This document shows, in pieces, positions 17,634-26,971 of a DNA stretch of 64,000 nucleotides. Both the position numbers and the translations under genes were made by a program. The notes under the pieces were generated by a model, which was not told the origin of the DNA, did not search any database, and saw only the letters and a list, made by a program, of their open reading frames with translations. The stretch comes from Aliiroseovarius halocynthiae (GTDB lineage Bacteria; Pseudomonadota; Alphaproteobacteria; Rhodobacterales; Rhodobacteraceae), in NCBI RefSeq assembly GCF_007004645.1, contig NZ_ML660019.1, forward strand, positions 826,437-890,436, in the 5' to 3' direction. Every line of letters begins with the position of its first letter. Positions within the stretch are counted from its first letter, which is position 1.

Positions 17634-18868
17634 CGCCGACCCAAATTTTTGAGAATGCTCTGGACCGGGCCCGCCAGCGCGGGCCCGTTTCGCGTCTTGG
17701 ACTGGCGGTGTCGGGTGGCAGTGACAGCATGGCGATGTTGGTCTTGGCGACCGCTTGGGCGAAGGCGCAAGGGGTAACGTTGCACGCAGCGACGGTGGAT
17801 CACGGGTTACGCCCAGAGGCGGCACAAGAAGCCGCTTGGGTGAAAGAGCGCTGCACTGTGCTGGGTGTGCGTCATGGCACGCTGACATGGACGCAGGCCC
17901 CAATAGGCAACGTGCAAAACGGTGCGCGTACTGCACGCTATCAGCTTTTGGCCTCGTGGGCGCGGAAGCTGAACCTAGATGCGGTCGCTGTGGCGCATAC
18001 ATCCGACGACCAGGCCGAAACCTTCGTGATGCGGTTGGCGCGCGGCTCTGGTGTGGATGGGCTGTCGGCGATGCGCACCGATTGGGATGCGTTAGGTACG
18101 CGATGGCTGCGGCCATTATTGACCGTGGGGCGCGACGATCTGCGTGGGGTATTAGAGGCGAACGGGCAGGGTTGGATTGACGACCCCTCAAACGACGACA
18201 CACGGTTCGAACGTGTGCGGGTCCGCAAGGCGATGGCAGGTCTGGCTGAACTGGGGCTGGATCGGGATCGGCTTGTGAACACGGCTGGTCGCATGTCTGA
18301 TGCACGCGCGGCGCTGACCCAGGCGGCGTTAGCTGCGGCCGATACATGTGCAGATGTCGCGCTGGGGGAGGTTGTCATTGATCACGCCAGCTATGCCGCG
18401 TTGCCCACGGAAACCCGCCATCGTTTGTTGTCTGCCGCAATTCGATTCGTCGCGAGCGCCGTGTACCGCCCACGCTATGATGCCTTAAAAGAGGCCGAGG
18501 CGCAGGTGCTGGACGGCCAACGCCGCACCCTGTCCGGGTGCACTTTGGAACTGAAGACCGGGCAGCTGATCGTGGGGCGTGAACTGAATGCGCTGCGTGA
18601 TGCTGTGGTCTCACCCGGAGGCATCTGGGATGGGCGCTGGTGCGTTACCGGGCCGGAAACGGCGCAGGTGCGTGTGTTGGGGCAAGCGATTTCAGACTGT
18701 GCTGATTGGCGTGATGTGGGACAATCGCGTACCCGCTTGATGACCACGCCAGCGGTATTTCAAGGTGACCGCTTGCTGGCTGCCCCAGCGGCGGGTTTCG
18801 CCCGAGAGGGCGTTCAAATCTATGCGCCGGGAAAAGCTGATTTCCGAAAGGCTATTTTATCGCATTGA
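17630..18868 (+). CDS. tilS: tRNA(Ile)-lysidine synthase
   Basis: Modifies the wobble cytidine of the tRNA(Ile) CAU anticodon to lysidine using ATP and lysine. Protein of 412 aa from a GTG that overlaps the cpoB stop. The N-terminal PP-loop SGGSDS lies at 28-33, followed by AATVDHGLRPEA and later HTSDDQAETFVMRLARGSG, all typical of TilS. The rest is a C-terminal tRNA-binding region. It precedes ftsH, an arrangement common in bacteria. Confidence 0.93.
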   Translation: MTPTQIFENALDRARQRGPVSRLGLAVSGGSDSMAMLVLATAWAKAQGVTLHAATVDHGLRPEAAQEAAWVKERCTVLGVRHGTLTWTQAPIGNVQNGARTARYQLLASWARKLNLDAVAVAHTSDDQAETFVMRLARGSGVDGLSAMRTDWDALGTRWLRPLLTVGRDDLRGVLEANGQGWIDDPSNDDTRFERVRVRKAMAGLAELGLDRDRLVNTAGRMSDARAALTQAALAAADTCADVALGEVVIDHASYAALPTETRHRLLSAAIRFVASAVYRPRYDALKEAEAQVLDGQRRTLSGCTLELKTGQLIVGRELNALRDAVVSPGGIWDGRWCVTGPETAQVRVLGQAISDCADWRDVGQSRTRLMTTPAVFQGDRLLAAPAAGFAREGVQIYAPGKADFRKAILSH

Positions 18869-18956
18869 ACCTTGGCCAATCATCCCTATTTTAAGGACAC
18901 GGCGCACGGCAGACTGCTTGGCGTCCTGTCGCTATGGCATCTAAAGGAGATCCCCC

Positions 18957-20873
18957 TTGGGCAACGCGAGAAATTTCGCCTTCTGGATTGTGCTTTTTGT
19001 GCTCATCCTGGCCTTGTTCAACCTGTTTTCGAACGGCCAGTCTGGGCTTGCATCGTCTCAGTCAACCTATTCGGAGTTTATCGCCGCCGTTGAGGGCGAC
19101 AACGTAAAGTCGGTCACCATTGATGGTGAAAAGCTGGTCTATCAGGCCGCCGACGGAAAGATTTATCAAACCGTTGTGCCGCGTGATGCGTCCGTCACAG
19201 AGCTGCTGATCGCTGAAGGCGTCGAAGTGACTGCCGAACCGCAGCAACAATCGGGTTTTATGTATCTGGTTTCATTGCTTCTTCCTGTCGCCCTGCTGAT
19301 TGGTTTCTGGTTCTTCATGATGAACCGGATGCAAGGTCGCGGGGGCGGGGGCGCAATGGGCTTCGGCAAATCGAAAGCCAAGATGCTGACCGAGCGTGAA
19401 GGCCGCGTGACCTTTGACGACGTGGCAGGCATTGATGAAGCCAAGGAAGAGCTGGAAGAGATCGTGGAATTCCTGCGCAACCCGCAGAAATTCAGCCGCC
19501 TTGGCGGTCAGATCCCCAAAGGTGCTCTGCTTGTTGGCCCTCCGGGAACAGGTAAGACCCTGCTGGCGCGTGCGATTGCAGGCGAGGCTGGCGTGCCTTT
19601 CTTCACCATTTCGGGTTCTGACTTTGTCGAGATGTTCGTCGGCGTTGGCGCCTCCCGTGTCCGCGATATGTTCGAACAGGCCAAGAAAAACGCGCCCTGC
19701 ATCGTGTTCATCGACGAAATCGACGCCGTGGGCCGGTCGCGTGGCGCAGGCTATGGCGGCGGCAATGACGAACGTGAACAGACCCTCAACCAGCTTCTTG
19801 TCGAAATGGACGGCTTTGAAGCCAATGAAGGCGTAATCATTCTGGCCGCGACCAACCGTCGTGACGTTCTGGACCCGGCTCTGCTGCGTCCCGGTCGTTT
19901 CGACCGTCAGGTCACCGTGCCGAATCCCGACATCAAAGGCCGCGAGAAAATTTTGGGCGTCCACGCCCGCAAAGTACCGCTGGGCCCCGATGCCGACATG
20001 CGCATCATCGCGCGTGGTACGCCGGGCTTCTCGGGTGCTGATCTGGCAAACCTCGTGAACGAGGCCGCGCTGATGGCTGCTCGTGTGGGGCGCCGTTTCG
20101 TGACCATGGAAGATTTCGAGAACGCGAAAGACAAGGTCATGATGGGGGCCGAGCGCCGCTCGATGGTGCTGACGGACGACCAGAAGGAAAAGACCGCCTA
20201 TCACGAGGCTGGTCACGCTGTTGTCGGCCTGAAATTGCCGCAATGTGATCCGGTCTATAAGGCGACCATCATCCCGCGCGGTGGAGCGTTGGGGATGGTT
20301 GTATCTTTGCCCGAGATTGACCGCCTGAACTGGCACAAGTCGGAATGCGAAGAAAAGCTGGCCATGACCATGGCGGGCAAGGCGGCCGAGATCATCAAGT
20401 ATGGCGAAGAGAACGTGTCGAACGGGCCGGCTGGGGATATCCAGCAGGCGTCCGGTCTGGCACGTGCCATGGTGATGCGCTGGGGTATGTCCGACAAGGT
20501 GGGCAATATCGACTATGCTGAAGCGCATGAAGGCTATCAGGGCAACACCGCTGGTTTCTCAGTCTCGGCGCATACGAAAGAGCTGATCGAGGAAGAGGTG
20601 AAGGGCTTCATCCAGAATGGCTATGAAACGGCGTTCAAGATCCTGAAAGACCATGAGCAGGAATGGGAAAACCTTGCTCAGGGGCTGTTGGAATATGAAA
20701 CCCTGACCGGTGCTGAAATTGAACGTGTGATGAAGGGTGAACCACCCCACGCATCAGATGACGATGACACGCCAGATGAGGGCAGCGCACCGTCGGTTGC
20801 GGCCATACCGAAGACCAAGCCTCGCAAGAAGTCTTCTGATGATGGTGGGCTGGAACCGGAACCTACTGCATGA
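18957..20873 (+). CDS. ftsH: ATP-dependent zinc metalloprotease FtsH
   Basis: Membrane-anchored AAA+ protease of 638 aa. It starts at a TTG (18957) with an AAGGAGA site eight bases upstream; no ATG fits. Transmembrane helices at about 7-25 and 102-121 enclose a periplasmic domain. AAA domain with Walker A GPPGTGKT at 194-201, Walker B FIDEID at 251-256 and the [18 protein letters not shown] region. Zinc site HEAGH at 416-420. The acidic/Lys tail (about 600-638) is variable. Works with HflKC, also encoded in this window. Confidence 0.97.
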   Translation: MGNARNFAFWIVLFVLILALFNLFSNGQSGLASSQSTYSEFIAAVEGDNVKSVTIDGEKLVYQAADGKIYQTVVPRDASVTELLIAEGVEVTAEPQQQSGFMYLVSLLLPVALLIGFWFFMMNRMQGRGGGGAMGFGKSKAKMLTEREGRVTFDDVAGIDEAKEELEEIVEFLRNPQKFSRLGGQIPKGALLVGPPGTGKTLLARAIAGEAGVPFFTISGSDFVEMFVGVGASRVRDMFEQAKKNAPCIVFIDEIDAVGRSRGAGYGGGNDEREQTLNQLLVEMDGFEANEGVIILAATNRRDVLDPALLRPGRFDRQVTVPNPDIKGREKILGVHARKVPLGPDADMRIIARGTPGFSGADLANLVNEAALMAARVGRRFVTMEDFENAKDKVMMGAERRSMVLTDDQKEKTAYHEAGHAVVGLKLPQCDPVYKATIIPRGGALGMVVSLPEIDRLNWHKSECEEKLAMTMAGKAAEIIKYGEENVSNGPAGDIQQASGLARAMVMRWGMSDKVGNIDYAEAHEGYQGNTAGFSVSAHTKELIEEEVKGFIQNGYETAFKILKDHEQEWENLAQGLLEYETLTGAEIERVMKGEPPHASDDDDTPDEGSAPSVAAIPKTKPRKKSSDDGGLEPEPTA

Positions 20874-20880
20874 ATTGGCT

Positions 20881-20908
20881 CCCCCAGGGCAATGCTCTGG
20901 GGGGTCTT
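20881..20908 (+). terminator. Intrinsic terminator after ftsH
   Basis: CCCCCAG at 20881-20887 pairs with CTGGGGG at 20897-20903, then GTCTTTC. It lies eight bases past the ftsH stop. Confidence 0.75.
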
Positions 20909-21452
20909 TCAGGTAACACAATGTGTGAGTCGCTGTTATTCGCCCAACAGGTCAGGGTTTTGAAAACGAACAGGCCCCACGGTGCCCCCACCGAATACAC
21001 AGCAACGATCACTTGGCTGGTGTTACGCCAAAGCGCAACATTACCATGCACAGCAAAGGGTGAATTCCGATGGATCCGTCGGCGAAGCCCGCTTGCGCCG
21101 TGGCGCGAACATGACAACGGTTCCACGCAAGCAGCAACGGGTAAACAGGATATCACGGCCCGCTGCGATCATGCCGGATCTCTTGAGGCTGGGGCGTCAT
21201 GCGCCTGATCAGCTCACTTGGAAACCCAAGTCAACATAGGTGGTTTTCGTGCTAGAAATATTGGTGCCTTTCAAGAACCTTCGTTGCGGATCAGAAACGC
21301 TGCGTCATTGATCCGACGAAATCGGCGGCAAACATGTCGGATTTCACCCTGTCTGTCGGGATTTGGAGCGTTATGCAGAGAAAGATATTCGGCCACAGCG
21401 CGAACAGGGATGTGGCCGCCTTGAACATGCTCTCGTTTCTGAAGGATCTGCC
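20905..21452. other. Long non-coding leader region upstream of fhs
   Basis: About 550 bases between the ftsH terminator and fhs with no reading frame that looks like protein. It contains a 6-bp hairpin ACTTGG / CCAAGT near 21217-21232 followed by a short T run, and an 8-bp hairpin at 21390-21418. No known riboswitch consensus, tmRNA or 6S element was recognised. It may hold the fhs promoter and a long 5' leader or an unrecognised small RNA. Confidence 0.4.
21390..21418 (+). promoter_or_regulatory. Leader hairpin upstream of fhs
   Basis: Perfect 8-bp stem CGGCCACA / TGTGGCCG with a 13-base loop, ending 34 bases before the fhs ATG. There is no T tract, so it may influence mRNA folding or stability rather than end transcription. 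Confidence 0.4.
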
Positions 21453-23129
21453 ATGAGCTATAAATCTGATATCGAAATTGCCCGTGAAGCCAAAAAACGC
21501 CCGATTCAGGAAATCGGCGACAAGCTGGGCATTCCGACCGAGCACCTGCTGCCCTATGGCCACGACAAAGCCAAAGTCAGCCAGGACTTCATCAACTCGG
21601 TCCAGTCCGAAGAGGACGGCAAGCTGATCCTTGTGACCGCGATCAACCCAACCCCGGCAGGTGAAGGTAAGACCACCACCACAGTTGGTCTGGGCGACGG
21701 TCTGAACCGCATTGGCAAGAACGCCATGGTTTGTATCCGCGAAGCATCGCTGGGTCCGAACTTCGGTATGAAGGGTGGCGCTGCTGGCGGCGGTTACGCG
21801 CAAGTGGTGCCGATGGAAGAGATGAACCTGCACTTCACCGGTGACTTCCATGCCATCACCTCGGCACACTCGCTCTTGTCGGCTATGATCGACAACCACA
21901 TCTATTGGGGCAACGAGTTGGAAATCGACGAGCGTCGCGTTGCATGGCGTCGCGTGGTGGATATGAACGACCGTGCCCTGCGTGACATCGTGTGCTCGCT
22001 GGGCGGCGTTGCCAACGGCTTCCCGCGTCAAACCGGTTACGACATCACCGTGGCCTCAGAGGTCATGGCGATCCTGTGTCTGGCCAACGACCTGCAGGAT
22101 CTGCAGAAGCGTCTGGGCGATATCATCGTGGCCTACACCCGCGAGCGTAAAGCCATCTACTGCCGCGACATTGGTGCCGACGGTGCAATGACCGTTCTGC
22201 TGAAAGACGCCATGCAGCCGAACCTGGTGCAGACGCTGGAAAACAACCCGGCCTTCGTCCACGGCGGCCCGTTTGCCAACATCGCACACGGCTGTAACTC
22301 GGTCATCGCAACCAAGACCGCGCTGAAACTGGCGGACTATGTTGTGACCGAAGCTGGCTTTGGTGCCGACCTTGGCGCCGAGAAGTTCATGAACATCAAG
22401 TGCCGCAAGGCAGGTCTGGCCCCTTCGGTGGTCGTACTGGTTGCGACGGTGCGTGCGATGAAGATGAATGGCGGCGTTGCAAAGGCCGATCTGGGCGCTG
22501 AAAACGTCGAGGCCGTCGAAGCAGGGTGTGACAACCTTGGCCGCCACATCGAAAACCTGAAATCCTTCGGTGTACCGGTTGTGGTTGCCATCAACCACTT
22601 CGTCAACGACACCGACGCCGAGGTTGCTGCGGTTAAGGACTATGTGGACGGACATGGCGCCGAAGCCATCGTGTCGCGTCACTGGGAGCTGGGCTCGGAA
22701 GGCTCAGCCGATCTGGCAACCCGCGTTGCGGAAATCGCCGATGCTGACGTTGCAGCTTTCGCTCCGATCTATCCGGACGACATGCCGCTGTTCGAAAAGA
22801 TCGAGACCATTGCCAAGCGCATCTACCGCGCTGACGAAGTTCTGGCTGACGCCAAAGTGCGCAACCAGTTGCGTGACTGGGAAGAAGCTGGCTATGGCGA
22901 TCTGCCGGTCTGCATGGCGAAGACCCAGTATTCGTTCTCGACCGACCCGTCGCTGCGCGGCGCACCCACCGGCCACTCGGTGCCGGTGCGCGAGGTTCGC
23001 CTGTCCGCGGGTGCTGGCTTCATTGTTGTCGTCTGCGGCGACATCATGACCATGCCGGGGCTGCCACGCAAACCTGCGGCGCTGTCCATCGGCCTGAACG
23101 CCGAAGGCGAAATCGAAGGCCTGTTCTAA
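21453..23129 (+). CDS. fhs: Formate-tetrahydrofolate ligase
   Basis: Makes 10-formyl-tetrahydrofolate from formate, THF and ATP in C1 metabolism. Protein of 558 aa, the family length. The P-loop [12 protein letters not shown] lies at 66-77; further conserved stretches include [18 protein letters not shown] and the C-terminal [13 protein letters not shown] 21453 has a GAAGGAT site, while the frame upstream (to 21363) includes the leader hairpin. It is followed by a strong hairpin and two folD genes, giving a formate/formyl/methylene-THF interconversion block. Confidence 0.96.
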   Translation: MSYKSDIEIAREAKKRPIQEIGDKLGIPTEHLLPYGHDKAKVSQDFINSVQSEEDGKLILVTAINPTPAGEGKTTTTVGLGDGLNRIGKNAMVCIREASLGPNFGMKGGAAGGGYAQVVPMEEMNLHFTGDFHAITSAHSLLSAMIDNHIYWGNELEIDERRVAWRRVVDMNDRALRDIVCSLGGVANGFPRQTGYDITVASEVMAILCLANDLQDLQKRLGDIIVAYTRERKAIYCRDIGADGAMTVLLKDAMQPNLVQTLENNPAFVHGGPFANIAHGCNSVIATKTALKLADYVVTEAGFGADLGAEKFMNIKCRKAGLAPSVVVLVATVRAMKMNGGVAKADLGAENVEAVEAGCDNLGRHIENLKSFGVPVVVAINHFVNDTDAEVAAVKDYVDGHGAEAIVSRHWELGSEGSADLATRVAEIADADVAAFAPIYPDDMPLFEKIETIAKRIYRADEVLADAKVRNQLRDWEEAGYGDLPVCMAKTQYSFSTDPSLRGAPTGHSVPVREVRLSAGAGFIVVVCGDIMTMPGLPRKPAALSIGLNAEGEIEGLF

Positions 23130-23139
23130 GCAGGATAAT

Positions 23140-23170
23140 GAAGGGCGGGACTTTCCCGCCCTTCACTTTT
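23140..23170 (+). terminator. Intrinsic terminator after fhs
   Basis: Perfect 11-bp stem GAAGGGCGGGA / TCCCGCCCTTC with a CTT loop (23140-23164), followed by ACTTTT. It separates fhs from the first folD gene, allowing attenuation between them. Confidence 0.85.
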
Positions 23171-23206
23171 CAGAACCCTCAAAACCCCGCAAAGAAGGAA
23201 TGGGCC

Positions 23207-24100
23207 ATGATTGGCAACACTGCCACTCTGATCGACGGCAAGGCGATTGCTGCCGATTTGCGCAAGGATGTGGCCGCACGCGCAGCCGAACTGTCTGACA
23301 AGGGTTGGTCGCCCAAGCTGGTGTCGCTGTCCGTTGGCGACGCCGCCGCCGCCGAACTTTATGTGCGCAACCAGCAGAAATCGGCGAAAAGCGCCGGGGT
23401 CGAGTTCGAGGCGCGCAATTATCCCACCGAGACCTCTCTGGAACAACTGACGGGTATCATCCAGGGCCTGAACGCCGACCCGCGCGTAAACGGGATCATC
23501 ATTCAGCGCCCGCTGCCCGATCATATCCCAGTGAAAACCCTGCAAAAGCTGGTACATCCGCTGAAGGATGTGGAGGGGATGCACCCCGCGTCCATCGGTA
23601 ACATCGTTTATAACGATCTGGCGCTGGGGCCCTGTACCGCTGTGGCTGCTGTGGAAATCCTGAAAACTCTGCCCTTGGATATGGAAGGGCTTAACGTCAC
23701 CGTGATTGGCCATTCGGAAATCGTCGGCAAACCCATCGCCTTCCTTCTGATGGGGCTGGGTGCGACGGTCACTGTGTGTCACCACATGACCCGCTCGGTC
23801 GCGATGCATAGCCGTGCTGCCGACGCGGTATTCGTCGCCGTGGGCGTGCCCGGTCTGGTGACGGGCGAGATGCTGAAACCCGGCTGCGCGGTGATCGACA
23901 TCGGCATCAACCGCGTTGACGACAAGACCGTGGGCGACGCCGATTTCGAAAGCTGCAGCCAAGTTGCCGGCTGGATCACCCCGGTTCCCGGCGGCGTCGG
24001 CCCCGTGACGGTTGCGACCCTCATGTCCAACGCGGTATTGGCAACTGAAATGCAGATGAATCACTATCGTGACGCCTATGCGCGTTCCGAGTTTGACTGA
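23207..24100 (+). CDS. Divergent FolD paralogue lacking the catalytic lysine
   Basis: Protein of 297 aa in the methylene-THF dehydrogenase/cyclohydrolase family. The fold and NAD(P) region are intact ([32 protein letters not shown]), and Gln100 of the QRPLP motif is kept. At the active-site YVxxKxK motif it reads YVRNQQK, so the catalytic Lys (Lys54 in E. coli FolD) is Gln56. The KDVDG motif is KDVEG with Glu123. Family knowledge says this Lys is needed for the cyclohydrolase step, so this protein may be dehydrogenase-only or act on another substrate (inference). ATG 23207 has an AAGGAA site. It lies 17 bases upstream of a canonical folD. Confidence 0.85.
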   Translation: MIGNTATLIDGKAIAADLRKDVAARAAELSDKGWSPKLVSLSVGDAAAAELYVRNQQKSAKSAGVEFEARNYPTETSLEQLTGIIQGLNADPRVNGIIIQRPLPDHIPVKTLQKLVHPLKDVEGMHPASIGNIVYNDLALGPCTAVAAVEILKTLPLDMEGLNVTVIGHSEIVGKPIAFLLMGLGATVTVCHHMTRSVAMHSRAADAVFVAVGVPGLVTGEMLKPGCAVIDIGINRVDDKTVGDADFESCSQVAGWITPVPGGVGPVTVATLMSNAVLATEMQMNHYRDAYARSEFD

Positions 24101-24117
24101 CAGATAAGGAGAGCGTG

Positions 24118-25008
24118 ATGACGGCTCAGATCATTGATGGCAAAGCATTTGCCGCAACTGTCCGCGAGAAAGTCGCGGGTCACGTAACCCGCTTGAAAGA
24201 AGAAAGCGGCATCACGCCAGGTCTGGCCGTGGTGCTGGTGGGCGAAGATCCCGCATCGCAGGTCTATGTCCGCTCGAAGGGCAAGCAGACCGTCGAAGTG
24301 GGCATGAACAGCTATGAGCACAAGCTGGAGGCCGACACCTCGGAAGAAGATCTTCTGGCGCTGATCGACAAGCTGAACAATGACCCTGCCGTACATGGCA
24401 TTCTGGTCCAGCTGCCGCTGCCCGGTCACCTGAACGAAGACCTTGTGATCAACTCGATCGACCCGGCCAAGGATGTGGACGGGTTCCACATCTCGAACGT
24501 GGGCCTTCTGGGCACCGGTCAGAAATCTATGGTCCCTTGCACCCCGCTGGGCTGCTTGATGATGCTGCGCGACCACCACGGATCGCTGTCAGGGATGAAC
24601 GCCGTTGTCATTGGCCGCTCGAACATCGTGGGCAAGCCGATGGCGCAACTGCTGCTGGGCGACAGCTGCACCGTCACCATCGCACACAGCCGTACCAAAG
24701 ACCTGCCCGAGGTCGTGCGCGGCGCGGACATCGTTGTTGCCGCCGTAGGCCGCCCCGAAATGGTTCCCGGAGACTGGATCCGCGAAGGCGCCACCGTGAT
24801 CGACGTGGGCATCAACCGGATCGAGCGTGACGGCAAGAACAAGCTGGTCGGCGACGTGGACTTTGAAAGCGCCTCCAAAGTGGCAGGGGCCATCACCCCG
24901 GTTCCCGGCGGCGTCGGCCCGATGACCATCGCCTGCCTTCTGGCCAACACCCTAACCGCCTGCTGCCGCGCCAACGGCCTGGCCGAGCCGGACGGGCTGA
25001 CGGCGTAA
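24118..25008 (+). CDS. folD: Bifunctional methylene-THF dehydrogenase / methenyl-THF cyclohydrolase
   Basis: Canonical FolD, 296 aa, converting 5,10-methylene-THF to 10-formyl-THF. All key residues fall at the E. coli numbers: Tyr50 and Lys54 (YVRSKGK), Gln98 (VQLPLP) and Asp121 (KDVDGFH). The C-terminal [13 protein letters not shown] is intact. ATG 24118 is better spaced from the AAGGAG at 24107-24112 than the GTG at 24115. It is likely co-transcribed with the divergent paralogue upstream. Confidence 0.95.
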   Translation: MTAQIIDGKAFAATVREKVAGHVTRLKEESGITPGLAVVLVGEDPASQVYVRSKGKQTVEVGMNSYEHKLEADTSEEDLLALIDKLNNDPAVHGILVQLPLPGHLNEDLVINSIDPAKDVDGFHISNVGLLGTGQKSMVPCTPLGCLMMLRDHHGSLSGMNAVVIGRSNIVGKPMAQLLLGDSCTVTIAHSRTKDLPEVVRGADIVVAAVGRPEMVPGDWIREGATVIDVGINRIERDGKNKLVGDVDFESASKVAGAITPVPGGVGPMTIACLLANTLTACCRANGLAEPDGLTA

Positions 25009-25204
25009 GATTGGAGCTTAAGAGAATTGAGACGGCGTCAGGGGAACTTGGCGCTGTTTTTCGTTTTGGGCTTAGGCTATGTGGAACAAAATGGACGTCA
25101 GCCGAGCATATTTGAGTGTTTGCTATGCTGCACTGTTCAAATGCGGGAAGATAGAATTATTGATTGAGCAACAAGGCGATTGATAGGCGAAGATGGAGGG
25201 TTCA

Positions 25205-25891
25205 ATGGCGTCTGATTTGTTTGATTGGTGCAAAAGAGCAAATTCGTTGCTGCCGCGTATGGCTGAAGACGATGATCACTATGAGCTCACCGCAAATATG
25301 TTTCCAGACATATCGAAAAACTTAGAGCTGCCGGACTTTGCTATCCGACGCGGTACGCACCAGTACTTAGATACAATGCGCGTCGAATACTTACAAATTT
25401 CCGCCACCAAGGACGCCTATCGTTCGCTTGGTCTTTCAATGCTCGCCGCGGCTTTTCAAGCCAAAGACCTCTGGATCACACTAACGAATGAAGTGACCGA
25501 ATATCGGTATCTGTCAGTCTTGGGATCTGAGATGCTCTCAATTGGACGCACAGCTAACAGAATTGCCCTGAAGGAATTTGTTTATGCGCCCCGCGAACGC
25601 TCAAGGCATCCACTTTTTGCAGACCGATTGACCGAGTTTCCAGCGTTTCACCTCAAATGCAGCGACAGTGAAACGCCGCCAACCGATATTTGGGAAGCCC
25701 GGGATACGGTTGAGGGCTTTGGACGACTTGAACCTTCATTGCTGCTTGCGGAGCTGCTGCTCGACATAGGGAGGCAAAGTAACACTGAAAACGAGTTTGT
25801 CCTCGAAGGTCCCGCTGGCTTCCAGGGCGTTGATGTGCTTAGCGCCGAGGTGCGCCTTTGGTTGCCAGGAGCAAATGGTTACGATCTTTGA
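25205..25891 (+). CDS. Hypothetical protein, no family recognised
   Basis: Protein of 228 aa from ATG 25205, preceded by GGAGGG four bases upstream; ATG 25193 in the same frame has a weaker site. No signal peptide or clear membrane helix; a moderately hydrophobic helical stretch lies near 75-90. The sequence is acidic and rich in Leu/Glu, with an RRGTHQYLDTMRVEYLQISATKD region of unknown meaning. Base composition appears lower in GC than neighbours, and it sits alone in an intergenic space between folD and a crotonase. It may be a recently acquired orphan gene. Confidence 0.65.
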   Translation: MASDLFDWCKRANSLLPRMAEDDDHYELTANMFPDISKNLELPDFAIRRGTHQYLDTMRVEYLQISATKDAYRSLGLSMLAAAFQAKDLWITLTNEVTEYRYLSVLGSEMLSIGRTANRIALKEFVYAPRERSRHPLFADRLTEFPAFHLKCSDSETPPTDIWEARDTVEGFGRLEPSLLLAELLLDIGRQSNTENEFVLEGPAGFQGVDVLSAEVRLWLPGANGYDL

Positions 25892-25975
25892 CGTTCGCTC
25901 AGAAGCTGACATTCGAACGTGACGCAACCAATACAGCTTTGGGCTCTCAACTTTCATTTCTCTGACAACCACCTC

Positions 25976-26770
25976 TTAATCCTTAAACTCCGCCTTCCGC
26001 TTTTGCATCCCGGCCATCACAGCCTCCATTTGATTGGGCGTGCCCATCAGCTTTTCTTGCGTTTTGCTCTCAGTAATCAGCGTCTCGCGGGTGTCCGTGA
26101 GCTCGGTGTCACGGATCAGGGCTTTGGCGGCGCGGATGGCGTCGGGGGATTTCGATGCGATCTCGGCGGCGATGGCGTGGGCGCGCTCCAGCGGGGTGTC
26201 GGAAATTTCGGTCACAAAGCCCCAATCGAGCGCGGCGGGGGCTTCGAATTGCTCGGCGGAATAGGTCAGTTTGCGGATCACGTCGCCCCGCGCCAAGCGG
26301 CGCATCAGGACCATGCCGCCCATGTCGGGGATGATGCCCCAGCGGCCCTCCATAATGGAAAAGCGCGTGTCTGGCGCAGCAATGCGCATGTCAGCACCAA
26401 GCATGATCTGAAACGCGCCGCCGAACGCATAGCCATGCACGGCGGCAATCACGGGTTGAGGCATTTCAGCCCAGACCATGCTGGCGGCTTGGAAAAGGTT
26501 CGAGTTGTTATGGGTGCGCTCCAAAAACACGCCGCCCTGCATCGCGAACTGCGCAATCTGCGGCATGGCGTTCAGGTCCAGCCCGGCGGAAAACGCGGGT
26601 CCGTCACCGGCCAGCACCACCGCGCGGATGTCCTTGCGTGTGGCCAGTGTTTCGCCCGCGTCGACGATTGCGCGGATCATGTCCAGATCCAGCGCGTTGC
26701 GTTTGTCTGCGCGGGTCAGCGTGACAGTTGCGACTTGGTTTTCTTCAGTGATAGAAACGCGATCTGACAT
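25976..26770 (-). CDS. Crotonase / enoyl-CoA hydratase family protein
   Basis: Protein of 264 aa. The crotonase oxyanion-hole segments are visible: AFSAGLDLNAM (about 59-69) and GYAFGGAFQIMLGADMRIA (about 113-131), then a Glu in IMEGRWGIIPDMGG where hydratases carry a catalytic acid. Members hydrate or isomerise acyl-CoA thioesters, mostly in fatty acid or amino acid degradation. The exact reaction cannot be told. The ATG at 26770 has an AAGGAT site; the longer frame to 26824 is not supported. Monocistronic. Confidence 0.85.
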   Translation of the reverse strand: MSDRVSITEENQVATVTLTRADKRNALDLDMIRAIVDAGETLATRKDIRAVVLAGDGPAFSAGLDLNAMPQIAQFAMQGGVFLERTHNNSNLFQAASMVWAEMPQPVIAAVHGYAFGGAFQIMLGADMRIAAPDTRFSIMEGRWGIIPDMGGMVLMRRLARGDVIRKLTYSAEQFEAPAALDWGFVTEISDTPLERAHAIAAEIASKSPDAIRAAKALIRDTELTDTRETLITESKTQEKLMGTPNQMEAVMAGMQKRKAEFKD

Positions 26771-26932
26771 AATTTCATCCTTTGTGTTCACTGAAATTCT
26801 CGTCGCCGGAGGCGGTGCAGGCAAGTCTCACGTTGCGGCAAGTGTTTCCATTGACACAGCTTGCTTTCTGAGTGTTTTGAAGGGGTAGTGCAGTGCGTTT
26901 TGTACATCTTGAGCAAATGGAAACGGGGCCAG

Positions 26933-26955
26933 CATGTGCCAGCCCCTGTTCATGG
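26933..26955 (-). terminator. Weak hairpin downstream of the AAA ATPase gene
   Basis: GGGGC and GCCCC flank a 12-base spacer just past the stop of the minus-strand ATPase gene. The stem is short and there is no clear T tract, so it is only a candidate. Confidence 0.3.
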
Positions 26956-26971
26956 TCACCAAAGCTTCAGA

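Noticed and set aside
20870-21239. Short plus- and minus-strand frames of 85-112 aa after ftsH
   Set aside because: They run through the ftsH terminator or lack ribosome sites, and their translations have no protein-like pattern. The existence of a small peptide from 21111 is not excluded but not supported.
20905-21452. tmRNA, 6S RNA or a known riboswitch before fhs
   Set aside because: No tag reading frame, acceptor stem, 6S bulge or known aptamer consensus was recognised.
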